Origin: Euphorbia lathyris
Taxonomy: Eukaryota; Streptophyta; Magnoliopsida; Malpighiales; Euphorbiaceae
DNA: 64,000 nt
NCBI RefSeq assembly: GCF_963576675.1
Contig: NC_088912.1
Location: forward strand, 13,849,001-13,913,000
Direction of reading: 5' to 3'
Shown: piece by piece, positions 34,052 through 45,784 of the stretch
Position numbering within the stretch: position 1 is the first letter of the stretch
Layout: the number at the start of each line of letters is the position of its first letter
The notes under the pieces: generated by a model
What the model was told of the DNA's origin: nothing
Database searches by the model: none
What the model saw: the letters and a program-made list of their open reading frames with translations, nothing else
Program-made: the position numbers and the translations under genes

Positions 34052-35552
34052 TTGTCTTTGTTCCTCCTTTTTCTTCAGCTCTTAGAGGATCGATTTTAAA
34101 GTCAAAGGTAAGGTTATCCATATTTTAAATAGATGGTTTACCTGTTTAATTTATGCTATTAGCGTATATTTCCTCTAAGGTTTATACATGCTCCCTTACC
34201 ACATCTACATGTTTAATCTTTTTGTCGTCTCTCTCTCTCTCTCTCTTTGTAGGCTGATCTAGAGATCCAAGATGATCTTAATCTCCTTACCCGTGGATCT
34301 GGCAAGTTCTGTCCATTTGTTCATGGCCTTCTTGAATTCAAGCTCTAGTAAGAGTGCTCAGGTTCGATCTTATTTTTGTCATTCGTTTTCTTTTAATTTT
34401 TATCAATTGCTGATCATGATGGATTTGGCTAATAATTTGGCTTTGTTTTGTAGTTAAAAAGAGAAAACAATTGGTGAAATCTTCTGTTATGCTTACTGCA
34501 GGGGCGAATCAAGTACTACCTTTACACATAGTACTTATGCTGCTCATTTTCTTAAGATTTGAAAGATAAAAACTATTTAGGTTAAAAAAGGGGAGTGTGA
34601 AATTTAATAATAGATTATCATAAGAATTGCAGAAGATAGTGATATATTTCACCAGTGTATTTGAGTAATATAGGTAACCTCTTCAAAATACTTGTAATGC
34701 CTGGCCATTGAGTAATAAGGCTTTGCAGGTTTCATTAGGTTCAAAGAGGATTGCATATTGTAAGAGTTGCAAAGCATGTGTTAAGGGTTTGACGACCATT
34801 GCCCTGCTTTTGGGAACTGTATAGGTGATAACTGTCATTTTTATCATAATTTCCCTTGTTAATTTGAGCAAAGCCATCTCATTTACAAATGGGTTTTGAT
34901 TTATGATGCATATTTAATACTCTAGAACTGTTAGCTTTACAACTCTTGTGACCTTTTTAAGTATTCATTGATTTTACATAGATCGGTCTCGCTAGGAGTT
35001 TGGTCATCAACACATTGTTGTTTGCTTTTCTCCAAGTCCAGTGGCAGGTCAGCGTGTTTTTCCTTAAAACTGAACTTTTAATTTTCATTTACCTTAAAGC
35101 TGCAAGAGTGCTGGAGATTTTCGAGAAACCTATCAGTTTACAAACTACTAAAGGGGAAGTGCAGAGCTTGCAAAAGATATCTATCTGTTTCATCGTACTC
35201 TTCTTGAAGAAAGATTTGAACATAATGATTATGTTGTTGATAAGGGATATGCATAACATGGTTATAGTCTCACTCCGTTCTTGAGAAAGATTTGAACATG
35301 ATGATTCTGTCATTGATTCTGTTATGATATTTTGGCCAAGGGATAGATTGTTAATTCAAGTCCTAGATTGTAGTAAGCAATAAAAAGAGGCATATATATT
35401 CAATTCAGTGTATTTTGTACCTATTCACAGTGATTTGAATAAATTAAATTAACTAGAATTTTAATTTTGTCCATTTTAATTAGTTTCAACTTGAATTCCA
35501 GGTTGGAGAAGGTAGGAATAAGGAGGGGTAGGAAAGGCTAAAATGATGGGGA
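34052..35552 (+). other. Spacer with exon-like pieces, not identified
   Basis: A CT-rich run (34229-34246). Short open pieces with plausible splice edges occur, such as 34983-35046 (ending ggcag/gtcagc) and 35107-35175, but I cannot join them or name a family. Treated as possible remains of a host gene. Confidence 0.25.
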
Positions 35553-35567
35553 CACTATGCCAAAACC
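35553..35567 (+). repeat. Left terminal inverted repeat of outer CACTA element
   Basis: CACTATGCCAAAACC, the start of a CACTA (En/Spm) element. The 3 bp outside is GGA. The element is broken after 35567 by the SIRE-like copia insertion and resumes at 52563 (AAACC target duplication shared). Confidence 0.75.
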
Positions 35568-36890
35568 TGTTGGTCCCTTATAACGTGACAAGTTAGTTCC
35601 AAGGGAGGGGATAGGAACTATTTAAAAATTTGTCCGTTGAGGCTGACTTCTTTTCTTATGAAAAGGTTTACACAGCATCACTAAGTAGATTCAAGACACA
35701 AGCTTAGTCAACTTGTGACTAAGTCTGCTTCTTTACTTGAGTCAGGAAATAGCACTTAGAGTCTATTCCTGAACTCAGCTTCTGAGTAGACTTAACTCAG
35801 CGTGAGTTTTTTACTTAGTCAGTTTTATAGCAAGCAATATATATTAAAGGAGTTTAAGGGTTTGAAAGATATTACTCAGTAGACTTATCCTGATTCGGCC
35901 TCTCCGCCTACGTCCAGTCCCCGGAACTCGTTCCGAGCTTTTTGAATTCTCTACTAAGCTCTTTAAAGGTAGAGCACGAAACCTTTACAAATAGAAGCTG
36001 AGTATAACAAGAGTACCTTCCTCTATACCTCTACTCACTCCTATATCTACCGCTGAGTACTATAACCGAGTACTCAACCTCTCCTTTCTATTCTTCTAGA
36101 AATGATAAAGTGTTTGCCCTAAACAGCAATTGCTAAGACACTTTAGATGATTGAAAATCACTCTAGACTTTTACACGATAATATAGAAATTGGTGTAAGG
36201 TATTTGCTTTGCTTTTCTCATAGAAACTTCAAGTATGAATTTGGTCAGCGTTTCGACTAATTGAAGATCTGCATCGATTGAAGCAAATGGATGGCCTTTA
36301 TATAGTGACATTTGAGGCACTTGGTTATTTCGAATTTCAAAATAACCGTTGGAGGGAAACGGCTTCCTATCATTGTCACTCTGGGCGTGCTCAACGTCGT
36401 TGGCCAATAGGATTCTTGCATCTTCTATCTTCATCAGTTCTCGGCAGAATGTTTCGACATTTAAGGAAAAGTCCACGAGACAGCTTCCTGCGCCTTCTGA
36501 ACTTTTCCCAAAGCAGAAATACTTTGTCTAGAAGTTGATTGTTGTCTGCCGTTGTCCAGACTGCATTGTCGTCCAACTCAGCAGCTTCCACTTGAAGCTT
36601 TTGCTTCGAAGACTTCTCGATCCTTCTTTTGCTGAGTCGTCGTTTTACTTGATACGGCTTCGTTTTGAACTCTTGGGCCGAATGGTCTTGATGTGTTGAC
36701 TTGGGCTTAACTTCCACTTTAAGGGCCTTTGGGCTTTTTAATCTTAATGTCTTGTAAACAATTAAACTCAACATTGAACAAACACATTAGTGTAATAAAT
36801 CAAAGCATTTAAATTTAATGTGTTAGAATATTTTTATCATTACTTAAATAATTTTGTCAAATCAAAATCATGTGGAAAGGTGTTTCAACA
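35568..36890 (-). repeat. 3' LTR of the SIRE-like element
   Basis: 1,323 bp, TGTTGGTCCC to GTTTCAACA. The purine tract AATGGGGGAGTT (minus strand) adjoins it at 36891-36902. Confidence 0.95.
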
Positions 36891-37437
36891 AACTCCCCCA
36901 TTTTGATGTTGGCAAAAATATTCAGTTGAAGAACTCAGTGTTGAGCTCCCCCATGATAGTTGACCTTAATTTATTAAATAACTCCCCCGTAAGGGTTGAG
37001 CTACTGACTTAGTTTTACTCTAAACATTTCAAGGTTTAATCGAGTAAGTCTAAGGTCAGTTTTCAGAAATAGGTCAGCTCATGGAACATATTCTATTTAA
37101 CTCAGTTTTACGCGGAAGGTTTAAATATCAAAGAGCGCTGAGTAAGCTTTGTTCAATAAGTTTTAGTTAAGTGGACATATAAGAAGTGGTCAACATATTT
37201 GATCAACACAGCAGACATATCATTAATCAATATAGACAGTATAGCACAGTTGATTTAATGAAGATGCGTTTTAACAAATTATAACAATCACTTAAGTAAG
37301 CATCACATAAGAGTAGACAGTATGAAAAGAGATGCATATAATTTGTTTTACATTTAAAGTCAGCACAACAAAATTCACACCAAGAATACAGATATGAAGG
37401 GGAAAAAAGCTAGCTATCCTAGTCAATACAAGTAAAG
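36891..37437 (-). other. 3' untranslated region of the SIRE-like element
   Basis: Between ORF3 and the 3' LTR. Contains the polypurine tract and short ctcagt-rich phrases. No ORF with a known motif. Confidence 0.6.
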
Positions 37438-40435
37438 CTATTTCTTCTTGTAATTAATTTGAACAGCATGTTCTGTAGCTTTGCCTTTACCCTTGAATGT
37501 CTGCTGACTAGCTGAAGCTTCTTCAGTTCGCTGAGTTCTTGGGGCTTGTTCTTTCTCCCCCGTTTTGTCAGCATCTTGTTTGGGAATGAAGGTTTCTTCA
37601 ATGGCAGCTTGAGTTAGGCATCTAGAGAATGCCTTCAGCTTTCTTGTGCTTTCATTCATTCCGTCAAAGATTGGAACACCCTTATCCACAATAGCTTGAG
37701 GAATCCTGACATCAGCAACACCCATCATACTCAGAACATATGCTTGAGACTTTCCAATCCAGTGTATGGTTTCAGTGAGCATTGCAAAAGCTTGATGAAG
37801 CATCTTTAGCAAAGATGAATCAAAATACTCACGCTGAGCGTTGATGTGGCGCACGTGGTTAAAAGTTACTCCAGAGTACTTCAGGATCTCGTTTGTTTTG
37901 AGCTGGTCAGTGTCCATCTCTTGCTTGCTTAAGTTCAGCAGACGCACATCCTCGCTAATTTGCTCAATGGAGCATTGGGAGGAGGAAGAGAGTTGGTGAT
38001 TTATTTTCTCTTGCTCAATATGAAGCTGGCTGAAGAGATGATGTACTTCGGCAGAAGTGGCATATGCTGAGTTCGCAGCTGACGATTGATGAATCTGCCC
38101 TTGCAGTGAGTTCATGTGGTTTACCATGGTCAGCTGGAGTTCGGCCAGCTTTGTTATAGAGTCATGCCTGGGCTGTTGAGATTGTAGTGATGTCATGACA
38201 CTCAAAAGATCCTTTAGACCTTTGATCTCAGTTAGAAGCTGAGTGACAGACGAAACTTGAGTTGTCTCAACATTAGTAGACCCAGCGGCATTGGCGTTTG
38301 ATTGATGAAGGTCCTGGATAAGAGCTTAAGCTGAGTCAACGATTCTTCGACCAGACTCAGTTGCATTTAGGTATCTAAAGTATCCATCATGTGTTGGCCC
38401 AGATGCCGGAGGAGGAGTAGAACCGAATGAAGGCGGTGTTTGGTTCTGCTCATCATTAGAAGGCCCAGCATTATCAGCGGCTGGCCTAGAATTAGGATTG
38501 TCAGTAGAAACTGACTGGATTTGATTCTGCACATTGAGTTATGGAAGTGGAGGATCGGCAGAATGTGTTACTTGCTCAGGGTCAGGCTGAAGCTGACTGG
38601 ATTGTGGAAGCTGAGTAAGTTCAGTGTTCACCTGAGCAGGTAATTCCTTGGCTTGCTCAACGTGTTGAGGAGCGGAATCTTTGAGCAATTGCTCGGCATT
38701 ACTTTTGTTTGGGGAAGCGATTAAGTCGGCATGTTCCTTCGACTGAGAAACAGAGGCTTGATTTTCTTATTGCTCTGGTTGAGACTCAGGAGGGTTGGAG
38801 AAGAACCTAAGATGTACATCTGTAAGGTCAGAGATCTCATCCCTCAGCGGTGAGTCACCCATTAGGTCAATGACGGGTGCTCGAAATGCCTTCTTCTTCC
38901 TCAGTCTCTTTAGCTTTGGAGGAGTAGGGTCACAAGGAATGGACTCAATAGAGTCAGTACGTGAAGCTTCCCTTTGAACAACGGGAGCATTTGCTGTTTA
39001 CTCAGTTTCTTCTTCGTCAACCAACTCAGTGTTGATTGGTTCAAGGTGCTCATCATCAGCTGTTTCCTCAGTGTCATCCTGACCACTTTCTTCTTCATCA
39101 GACTCATCATCCAGTTCTTCTTCCTCAAACTGTTCATCCAGTTCTTCTTCCTCGACAAACTGACCACCCAATTGGTCTAGTTTTTCTTGGTCATCTAACT
39201 ATTGCTCAGTGTCAATTTCTTGACTTTGTACATAGTGTGAGTTAGGAGGAACGACGACATCAGTCGTAAGTGCATCTATAGGTCTTAACTCAAAATTGAG
39301 CTTCTTCTTCTTCCTTAATGGTTGCTCATCAACCTCTCTTTCTTCTGCCTCAGGCTCAGCTTGCCTAGGTCTTTTCTCAGCTGACCTAGATCCACCTTGT
39401 CCTTGTTGAATCTGAGGCTTAGTTCCTCCGCATACAAATTTAACCTTCTTTGGGGCAGAAGCAATAGCTTTAGAGGTGCTCTGGATAGCCTTCCTCTTTC
39501 TTTGAGTTCTTCCCTTTCGAGTCACCGCCCCCTCAGCGTTCTGGACAGCTTCCCCTTTTCCTTTCTTCAGTACAATAGGTTGATCATATGCCAAACCGAA
39601 TAGGGCAGCAACTATAATCTTGGTTCCCCAAGTGTGGATTTCCGCAACCATGTCCACATTATGATCCTTGAGGATTCGGGTGATAAAGGAGCCTAGCCAA
39701 GGGTTCCTATACTTCGTAGAAACCCACCGATTATGAAGACGGGCATGTTTATCGGTGTGTAGGTCAACATGTGCCATATAAAACACTGCTCAAAATTGGT
39801 TGCTGAGTTGGTGCAGTTGATTTTAGGGAAAAGGAAATTGGCCAGTATGTAATGGGCCATCTTTTGATGCTGACCCATGGAGGCACTCGAGATTTCACCT
39901 ACATGACCCTCAGGTTTACAGAAGGTCTGAACGTAGTTGGTTTTATCTTGGTCACTTGATTTACGAAGTATAGCTCCTTCGTTTTTCAGTTTGAACAGTG
40001 AGGCAAGATATGCAGGGTTGATGAAGATGTCATTCCCTCGAACATTAGAAGCCGGTAGTTCCGGTCATCATCGGCGATCTTTAGGTTGGCGTAGAATTCT
40101 CTTACCAACTCAGGGTAAGTAGCATCACGAACTGAGAACAGCTCGGTCCAACCATTATTCTTGATCCACTCAGAAAAGGGTTGCTTGGCGTCCACGAATC
40201 CCCTTAAAAACCATCGCGAGTGATCAATCTTACACTCCTTCACACTCTCGAAAACTTGAGAGTAGGTGCGTTCCACAACTGTCTTTCCCTTCGAAGAGGT
40301 GGCTTGGACAGCTTGAGCTTTCTTGCTCGGTGTTGTGACCTTAGCGTGGTCACGCTGGGTAGGAGATTTGGGGTTTTCATCGGAGCGGTTATCGGATAAA
40401 CCGGCACCGGAGATATTCAGAGAAACGTTCGTCAT
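37438..40435 (-). pseudogene. ORF3 after pol: envelope-like / plant transposon protein, broken
   Basis: Begins ATG 40435 (MTNVSLNISGAG). The N-terminal third has a conserved-looking domain: SRWFLRGFVDAKQPF, NGWTELFSV, YPELVREFYANLK, then (frame-shifted near 40020) INPAYLASLF and MGQHQKMAHYILANFLFP. This is the pattern of the domain often labelled envelope-like or putative plant transposon protein in SIRE and gypsy elements. Next come a Lys/Arg-rich patch (RKGRTQRKRKA, RKKKKLNFE), a Glu/Asp-rich stretch (about 39050-39170), a Pro/Gln-rich part and a C-terminal helical region with heptad-like spacing (38205-37438). Five in-frame stops interrupt it (five TAA/TAG between 39199 and 38326) plus at least two frame changes. 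No clear membrane segment, so a true envelope role is doubtful. Confidence 0.7.
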
Positions 40436-40916
40436 ATTCTCAGAGAAGTTTTGGGAAGTTTAGAAATTTTTAGAGAGAGTAATTGGAATGTCAAAGTGTT
40501 CTAAGCGTAAAGAGATAAAAGTGGGAATTTCTCCACAATTTATAGAGGTATTGAGTTGATCTAAAGCATTGGGTTGTCAATTTGACCTCGAGATTCTCAA
40601 TCAACAAAGATTCTGGCATTTATGACACATACGGCGCGTGTGTTTTCTAATTATAGCACATATGTTATCTTAGGTGGCTATTTAATTCGCGTGCTTTGCA
40701 TTAAAGTTTGCAACGGATCTTTACTCAGTGTTAAGGATCTCAAACGTTTAAGATTTTGAGTAGACAATTGTTACGCAAAGGAACAGTTCTTATGCTTAGT
40801 AGCTCAGCTTAAGATAAACACTCAGTATGTAAATCTACTCAGCATGTGATAGTAATTGATTTAGCATAAATCATTCAGCATGGTAATTCACTCAGCATGC
40901 ATACTATACTTGGAAT
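40436..40916 (-). other. Spacer between RNase H and ORF3
   Basis: Non-coding. On the minus strand it would hold the leader of ORF3. No splice acceptor can be assigned with confidence. Confidence 0.4.
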
Positions 40917-42462
40917 TTATTGAAGATGATTAAACATACCAATGGCTTCTCTAAGTATGTTGAATTGCTCACGAGCCAGTGACTTTATGAAGATATCAGC
41001 AAGCTGCTCATCCATTGGGACATAGGTCAGCTTGATCTCTCCCTTGAGTACGTGATCTCTGATGAAATGATGTCTTATGCTGACATGCTTCATCCTGCTG
41101 TGCTGGATTGGGTTAAATTGTTTTGGTCCGAACGCCATAATCTTCAAGCTGTTGCTTAATCCATAGGACTTGAGCAACACAGCTTCCAGCAGCAACGTAC
41201 TCAGCTTTAGTGGTTGACAGGGCTACTGACGTCTGCTTCTTGTTGAACCAGGATACAAGATAGTTCCCAAGGAAGTGGCATCCTCCTGAGGTGCTTTTTT
41301 GTTCAAGCTTGTCTCGTCCGTAGTCAGCGTCAGTATATCCAATGAGTGTGAAATCATGAGTATTGGGATACCACAAACCTGCATTCACCGAGCCTTGCAA
41401 ATATCTAAGGATTCTTTTTACAGCTATGTAATGAGATTCCTTAGGGTTAGATTGATATCTAGCACAATAACATACCGAGAACTGAATGTCCGGCCTACTA
41501 GCAGTTAAGTAAAGTAGAGAACCAATCATACCTCGATACAATCTGCTGTCTACTGACTTACCATTCTCATCAGCGCAGAGGACAATGTCAGTGCCCATTG
41601 GGGTAGATATTGACTTACAATTCTCAAGTTCATACTTCTTCAATATCTCCTTAGCATACTTAGTTTGACTGATGAAGATGCCATTTTTCCCTTGTTTGAT
41701 TTGAAGTCCAAGGAAGAAATTAAGTTCTCCCATCATTGACATTTCAAACTCAGTCTGCATCTGCTTACTAAATTCCTTGCACATTGACTCGTTAGTGACA
41801 CCAAAAATAATGTCATCAACATATATTTGAGCCAGCAGGGTATCTTTACCCTTTCTCTTAATGAATAAGGTTGTATCAGCTTTACCTCTGACATAATTTA
41901 TAGTCAGCAGAAAACTGGTCAGCCTCTCATACCAAGCACGTGGTGCTTGCTTGATACCATACAGAGCCTTTTTGAGCTTATAAACGTGGTTTTGGAATTT
42001 AGGATCCTCAAACCCCGGAGGCTGATTAACATAAACTTCCTCGTTTATAACTCCATTAAGGAATGCACTCTTAACATCCATTTGAAACAATTTAAAGTTC
42101 ATATAGCTTGCATATGCACATAAAATTCTAATAGCCTCTAGCCTTGCCACTGGGGCAAAGGTCTCACCGTAGTCAATACCTTCTTGCTGACTGTAGCCCT
42201 GAGCTACAAGTCTTGCTTTGTTTCTGACCACGTTCCCTTGTTCATCCAGCTTGTTGCGGAAGACCCATCTTGTTCCTATGGTCTTTTGGCTTCTTGGTTT
42301 TGGCACTAAATCCCATACTTCATTTCGTCTGAACTGATCAAGTTCTTCTTGCATTGCATTCATCCAGAATTCATCATACTCAGCTTCAGCAAAATTCTTC
42401 GGTTCCTGGATTGAGACGAATGCTACGTTGCTGAGGTATCTCCTGAGTTGATTCCTCGTCAT
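40917..42462 (-). pseudogene. SIRE-like reverse transcriptase and RNase H
   Basis: RT from 42462: [15 protein letters not shown] leader ([13 protein letters not shown]), [46 protein letters not shown], the [12 protein letters not shown] catalytic box, [11 protein letters not shown] and [11 protein letters not shown]. RNase H follows with YTDADYG and [11 protein letters not shown]. The segment that should hold its CDN acidic motif is missing: the frame ends at 41113, and the last part (IRHHFIRDHVLKGEI, LADIFIKSLA) continues in another frame at 41195-40917. The enzyme is therefore non-functional. Confidence 0.95.
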
Positions 42463-42672
42463 TAGGGTGTTCTCAGCGGCATCAAGAATGGCACTCTCTG
42501 AGTGACCTCTTGGTATCCTAATCTCCTTTGGTAGATTGATGTCTTGCGCTGGTTTTGTTTCAACAATCTCTGCAGGTGTAGATTGGTCAGTGAAAGTAAT
42601 TTGAGTTTCACTTTTACCTTTGGTCAGCCCTTGAGGAAATGACTCAGCGGCAGTTTCTTGGTCAGCGGTTGC

Positions 42673-43395
42673 TCAGTGCAGATCATCCTCGGTCAGCGGC
42701 CGGTATCTTCCTACAGGGTTAGTTTCATCGAACTCAACGTGTACTGACTCTTCTAAGACCTGAGTTCGTTTATTGAAAACTCTGTATGCTTTGCTGTTTG
42801 TTGAGTAGCCTAAAAAGATAGCTTCATCAGCTTTTGAGTCAAACTTAGCTAGGTTGTCTTTGGTATTTAAGATAAAACATTTACAACCAAAGGCACGAAA
42901 GTATCCAATGTTGGGCTTTCGTCCTTTCCAAAGTTCGTAGGGGGTTTTCTTTAGTATAGGTCTAACTAGAGCCCTATTAAGAATGTAGCACGCTGTGTTG
43001 ACAGCTTCTCCCCAAAAGTACTTTGGAAGCCTATGCTCACTCAGCATTGTCCTGGCTATTTCAACCAAGGTTCTGTTCTTCCTTTCAACAACTCCATTTT
43101 GTTGAGGCGTTCTAGGAGCAAAAAAATTGTGGTCAATGCCGTTGGCTTCATAGAATTCAACAAATTGTTGGTTCTTGAATTCTCCACCATTATCACTACG
43201 AATGTGAGCTAACTTAAGGTCTTTATCATTTTCAAGTTTTCTTACTAAATTTGAAAACGTCTCAAAGGTTTCATCATTGCTACTCAGCAAGATGATCCAA
43301 GTGTACCGAGAAAAGTCATCTACAATGACCAAGGAAAATCTTCTTCCATCCAAGCTCAGCGGCTGGACTGGACCGAAGAGATCCAAGTGTAGCAA
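42673..43395 (-). pseudogene. SIRE-like integrase
   Basis: 240 codons: LHLDLFGPVQPLSLDG, VDDFSRYTWI (first Asp), IRSDNGGEF (second Asp), PQQNGVVERKNRTLVE (Glu), then FGCKCFIL and FLGYSTNSKAYRVFN. It ends in TGA at 42670-42675, in the same frame as RT, so one stop separates integrase from RT. Confidence 0.95.
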
Positions 43396-43397
43396 CT

Positions 43398-44003
43398 CTA
43401 ATGGACGCTTAGTTGAGACAATGTTTTTACTGTGAAAAATTGTTTGGTTTGTTTTCCAGCTTTACAAGCGTGGCATAATTGATCTTTTTCAAACTTTAGT
43501 TCTGGCAGTCCCTCAACCAATTGCTTTCTTGCTAATTTGGCCAGGAGGTCCATGCTTACATGACCAAGTCTCATATGACATAGCCAGGAATTTTCTTCCT
43601 TTGACACTAAGCATACAGTTTTTGAAAACTTCTTTTCTAAGTTCAACATAAAGACATTATCAATACGAGGGGCAGTTAAAATTAATTCATTTGTTTTACC
43701 CTCGAATATTTTACATCCAGTGTCATCAAATATAACTTTTCTCCCGTTGTCACATAGCTGAGCTACGCTGAGTAAGTTATATTTGAGTCCGCTGACTAAG
43801 GAGACTGACTCAATAGTAGGATTACCACCAATGGTTCCTGACCCTACTATCTTACCCTTCTTGTTGTGTCCAAAACTTACACTTCCTCCTCGTTTACGCA
43901 CAAATATGATGAACTGAGTTTCATCACCAGTCATATGCCTCGAGCATGCGCTGTCAATGTACCACATCTTTGACTTCTCAGCACACCTCAGGCTTACCTG
44001 CAA
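43398..44003 (-). pseudogene. SIRE-like protease and pre-integrase
   Basis: Retropepsin motif WYIDSACSRHMTGD near residue 14, then SFGHNKKGKIVG and LKYNLLSVAQLCD. The pre-integrase domain carries WLCHMRLGHVSMDLL and CHACKAGKQ. A frame change at about 43400 shifts to the integrase frame. Confidence 0.95.
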
Positions 44004-44008
44004 TATAG

Positions 44009-44290
44009 CTAGTTGCTTTTAGGTACCCAATTCTTTTTGGGTCCTTGCGTTTTAGGTTCAACAGGTAAAGCATCATATTTCATTTTATGACGACATACTT
44101 GGACAGTGTGTCCATTCTTTCCACAGAAGTCACAGCTAACCTTCCGTTTAGGATGTCTCACTGACTGGTCAACACCCCAATGCTGAGCGTGCCAGCACAC
44201 CTTAGTGGTGTGTCCTTTCTTCCCACAGAAGTCACACTGGACATTCCGCTGAGGATTCCATCTCTATTGACTAGTACTTCGGTACTCAGT
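44009..44290 (-). pseudogene. SIRE-like gag C-terminal zinc knuckles
   Basis: Two CCHC knuckles in the gag frame: CDFCGKKGHTTKVC (about 44235) and CDFCGKNGHTVQVC (about 44130), about 34 residues apart and evidently duplicated. In-frame TAG (about 44270) and TAA (44369-44371) stops separate them from gag. Confidence 0.85.
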
Positions 44291-44371
44291 GTTCAGAGGA
44301 ATATTTCTTTTATTCGGAACCTTAAGTTGGTTCTGAATTGATGTGACATCCTTTCTCAGTTTCTTAGAATC

Positions 44372-45763
44372 TTATTGGACCTCAGAGACAAACTTTTGCA
44401 TAATTTCTACATTACTATGCAAAATTGAGGTGTCCTGGAGAATATATCGAAGGTCACTCAGTTTGACCTCCTCAACCTCATCACATCGCCTGCTGAGTGC
44501 TCTAACCTTTTTATTACACTTTTTGACAAGTGTGTAGAGGTCACTCAGGGCATTAACCATTTCATTTCTGAGCAAGGGTAGTGACATTACCTCAGTTGAG
44601 TGTTCCTCATCGTCAGATGCAATGGAGGGGTCAGCATGCTCAGAAACACATGGCTCAGCAATTTTGTCAGCCATGAAACAAATCTTTGCTGACTCAGTGG
44701 CATCAGCTTCTGATGATGAAGACTCATCACTGTCGCTCCAAGTTGCCACCATTGCCTTCTTGCTGTTCTTTATTTCTTTCCTCAGCGTGGGACAGCTTGA
44801 CTTGATATGGCCAATTTGATGACATTCAAAGCATGTAATGGGCTTTGAGTTGTCCTTCTTGTACTTGCTGTTGATGGACTCAGCTTTGTACTTATCAAAC
44901 TTCTTGTAAGGCTTCTTAGAATATTTGTCATTCTTTCTGAACAACCTTTTTATCTTTCTAGTGAACATAGCCATTTCTTCATCGTCTGTTGAGCTCCCAT
45001 CAGTGGAGTCAGCTTTCATGACAAGAGACTTTTGCTTCTTGTCTTCAGACTTTTCCTTCACCTCGAAATTATTTATTGAGATCTCATGGGTCAGCAGTGA
45101 GCCAATGAGCTCATCATACTTGTAGGTGGTTAAGTCTTGAGCTTCCTCAACAGCAGTTTTCTTTGCTTGCCATCTTTTAGGAAGACTCCTAAGAATCTTC
45201 TTGACTTGCTCTTCCTCAGTGAAGATCTTTCCAAGTCTCTTGAGCTCGTTGATTATGTTTGTGAACCTTGCGTTCATGTCAGAGATTCCTTCATCATCAT
45301 TCATTTCAAACAGCTCGTACAACCTCATGTGCTGGTTGACCTTGGATTCCTTCACCTTGTTGGTTCCTTCATAGGTGACCTCTAGCTTCTTCCAAATCTC
45401 CTGCGCTGACTCACAACCTGAAATCTTGTTGTATTCTGCAGCATCTAACGCACAGTGAAGCATGTTTATAGCCGAAGCATGATTTTGTAGCTTCTTGAGA
45501 TCATCCTCTGTCCATCTAGTCTCAGCTTTGACAACCTTTTGGCCATCAATAGTTTCAATAGGAACAAATGGGCCTTGGACTATAGATAGCCATGCACTCA
45601 TATTTGTTGCCTGAATGAAATTTTTCATTATATTCTTCCAAAAGGTATAGTTAGACCCGAAGAATAGAGGAGGCCGAGTTATGGACAGCCCCTCAGGTAA
45701 AATCTCAGTTGTCAGATTTCCTGGGAGAAACCGAGTGCTGTTCTCAACCATAGTGGGGATCAT
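44372..45763 (-). CDS. SIRE-like gag polyprotein
   Basis: 463 codons from ATG 45763. UBN2-type gag domain (about residues 50-240): FFGSNYTFWKNIMKNFI, W-SIV-GP, AAEYNKISGCESAQEIWKKLEVTYEGT, MRLYELFEMNDDEGISDM and ILRSLPKRWQAKKTAVEEA. Then basic and acidic linkers, zinc knuckle CFECHQIGHIKSSC and a C-terminal coiled-coil stretch. It forms the virus-like particle in such elements. The first 125 or so codons are duplicated at 50827-51197. Frame intact. Confidence 0.9.
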   Translation of the reverse strand: MIPTMVENSTRFLPGNLTTEILPEGLSITRPPLFFGSNYTFWKNIMKNFIQATNMSAWLSIVQGPFVPIETIDGQKVVKAETRWTEDDLKKLQNHASAINMLHCALDAAEYNKISGCESAQEIWKKLEVTYEGTNKVKESKVNQHMRLYELFEMNDDEGISDMNARFTNIINELKRLGKIFTEEEQVKKILRSLPKRWQAKKTAVEEAQDLTTYKYDELIGSLLTHEISINNFEVKEKSEDKKQKSLVMKADSTDGSSTDDEEMAMFTRKIKRLFRKNDKYSKKPYKKFDKYKAESINSKYKKDNSKPITCFECHQIGHIKSSCPTLRKEIKNSKKAMVATWSDSDESSSSEADATESAKICFMADKIAEPCVSEHADPSIASDDEEHSTEVMSLPLLRNEMVNALSDLYTLVKKCNKKVRALSRRCDEVEEVKLSDLRYILQDTSILHSNVEIMQKFVSEVQ

Positions 45764-45772
45764 CTCAAGGTA
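45402..45772 (-). repeat. 371-bp direct duplication, left copy
   Basis: tgcgctgactcacaacctg to catctcaaggta. Same sequence and length as 50827-51197, with three substitutions seen by eye. Here it is uninterrupted gag sequence. Confidence 0.9.
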
Positions 45773-45784
45773 GTTATACCTATT

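Noticed and set aside
35568..36890. Two long-ORF 'genes' at 36171-36774 and their twins at 51843-52446
   Set aside because: They lie in the LTRs of the SIRE-like element and occur identically in both LTRs. Not independent genes.
29945..45763. Endogenous pararetrovirus (caulimovirid)
   Set aside because: All RT and integrase motifs belong to copia or gypsy elements with LTRs and tRNA primer sites. No movement protein or virus-type coat was seen.
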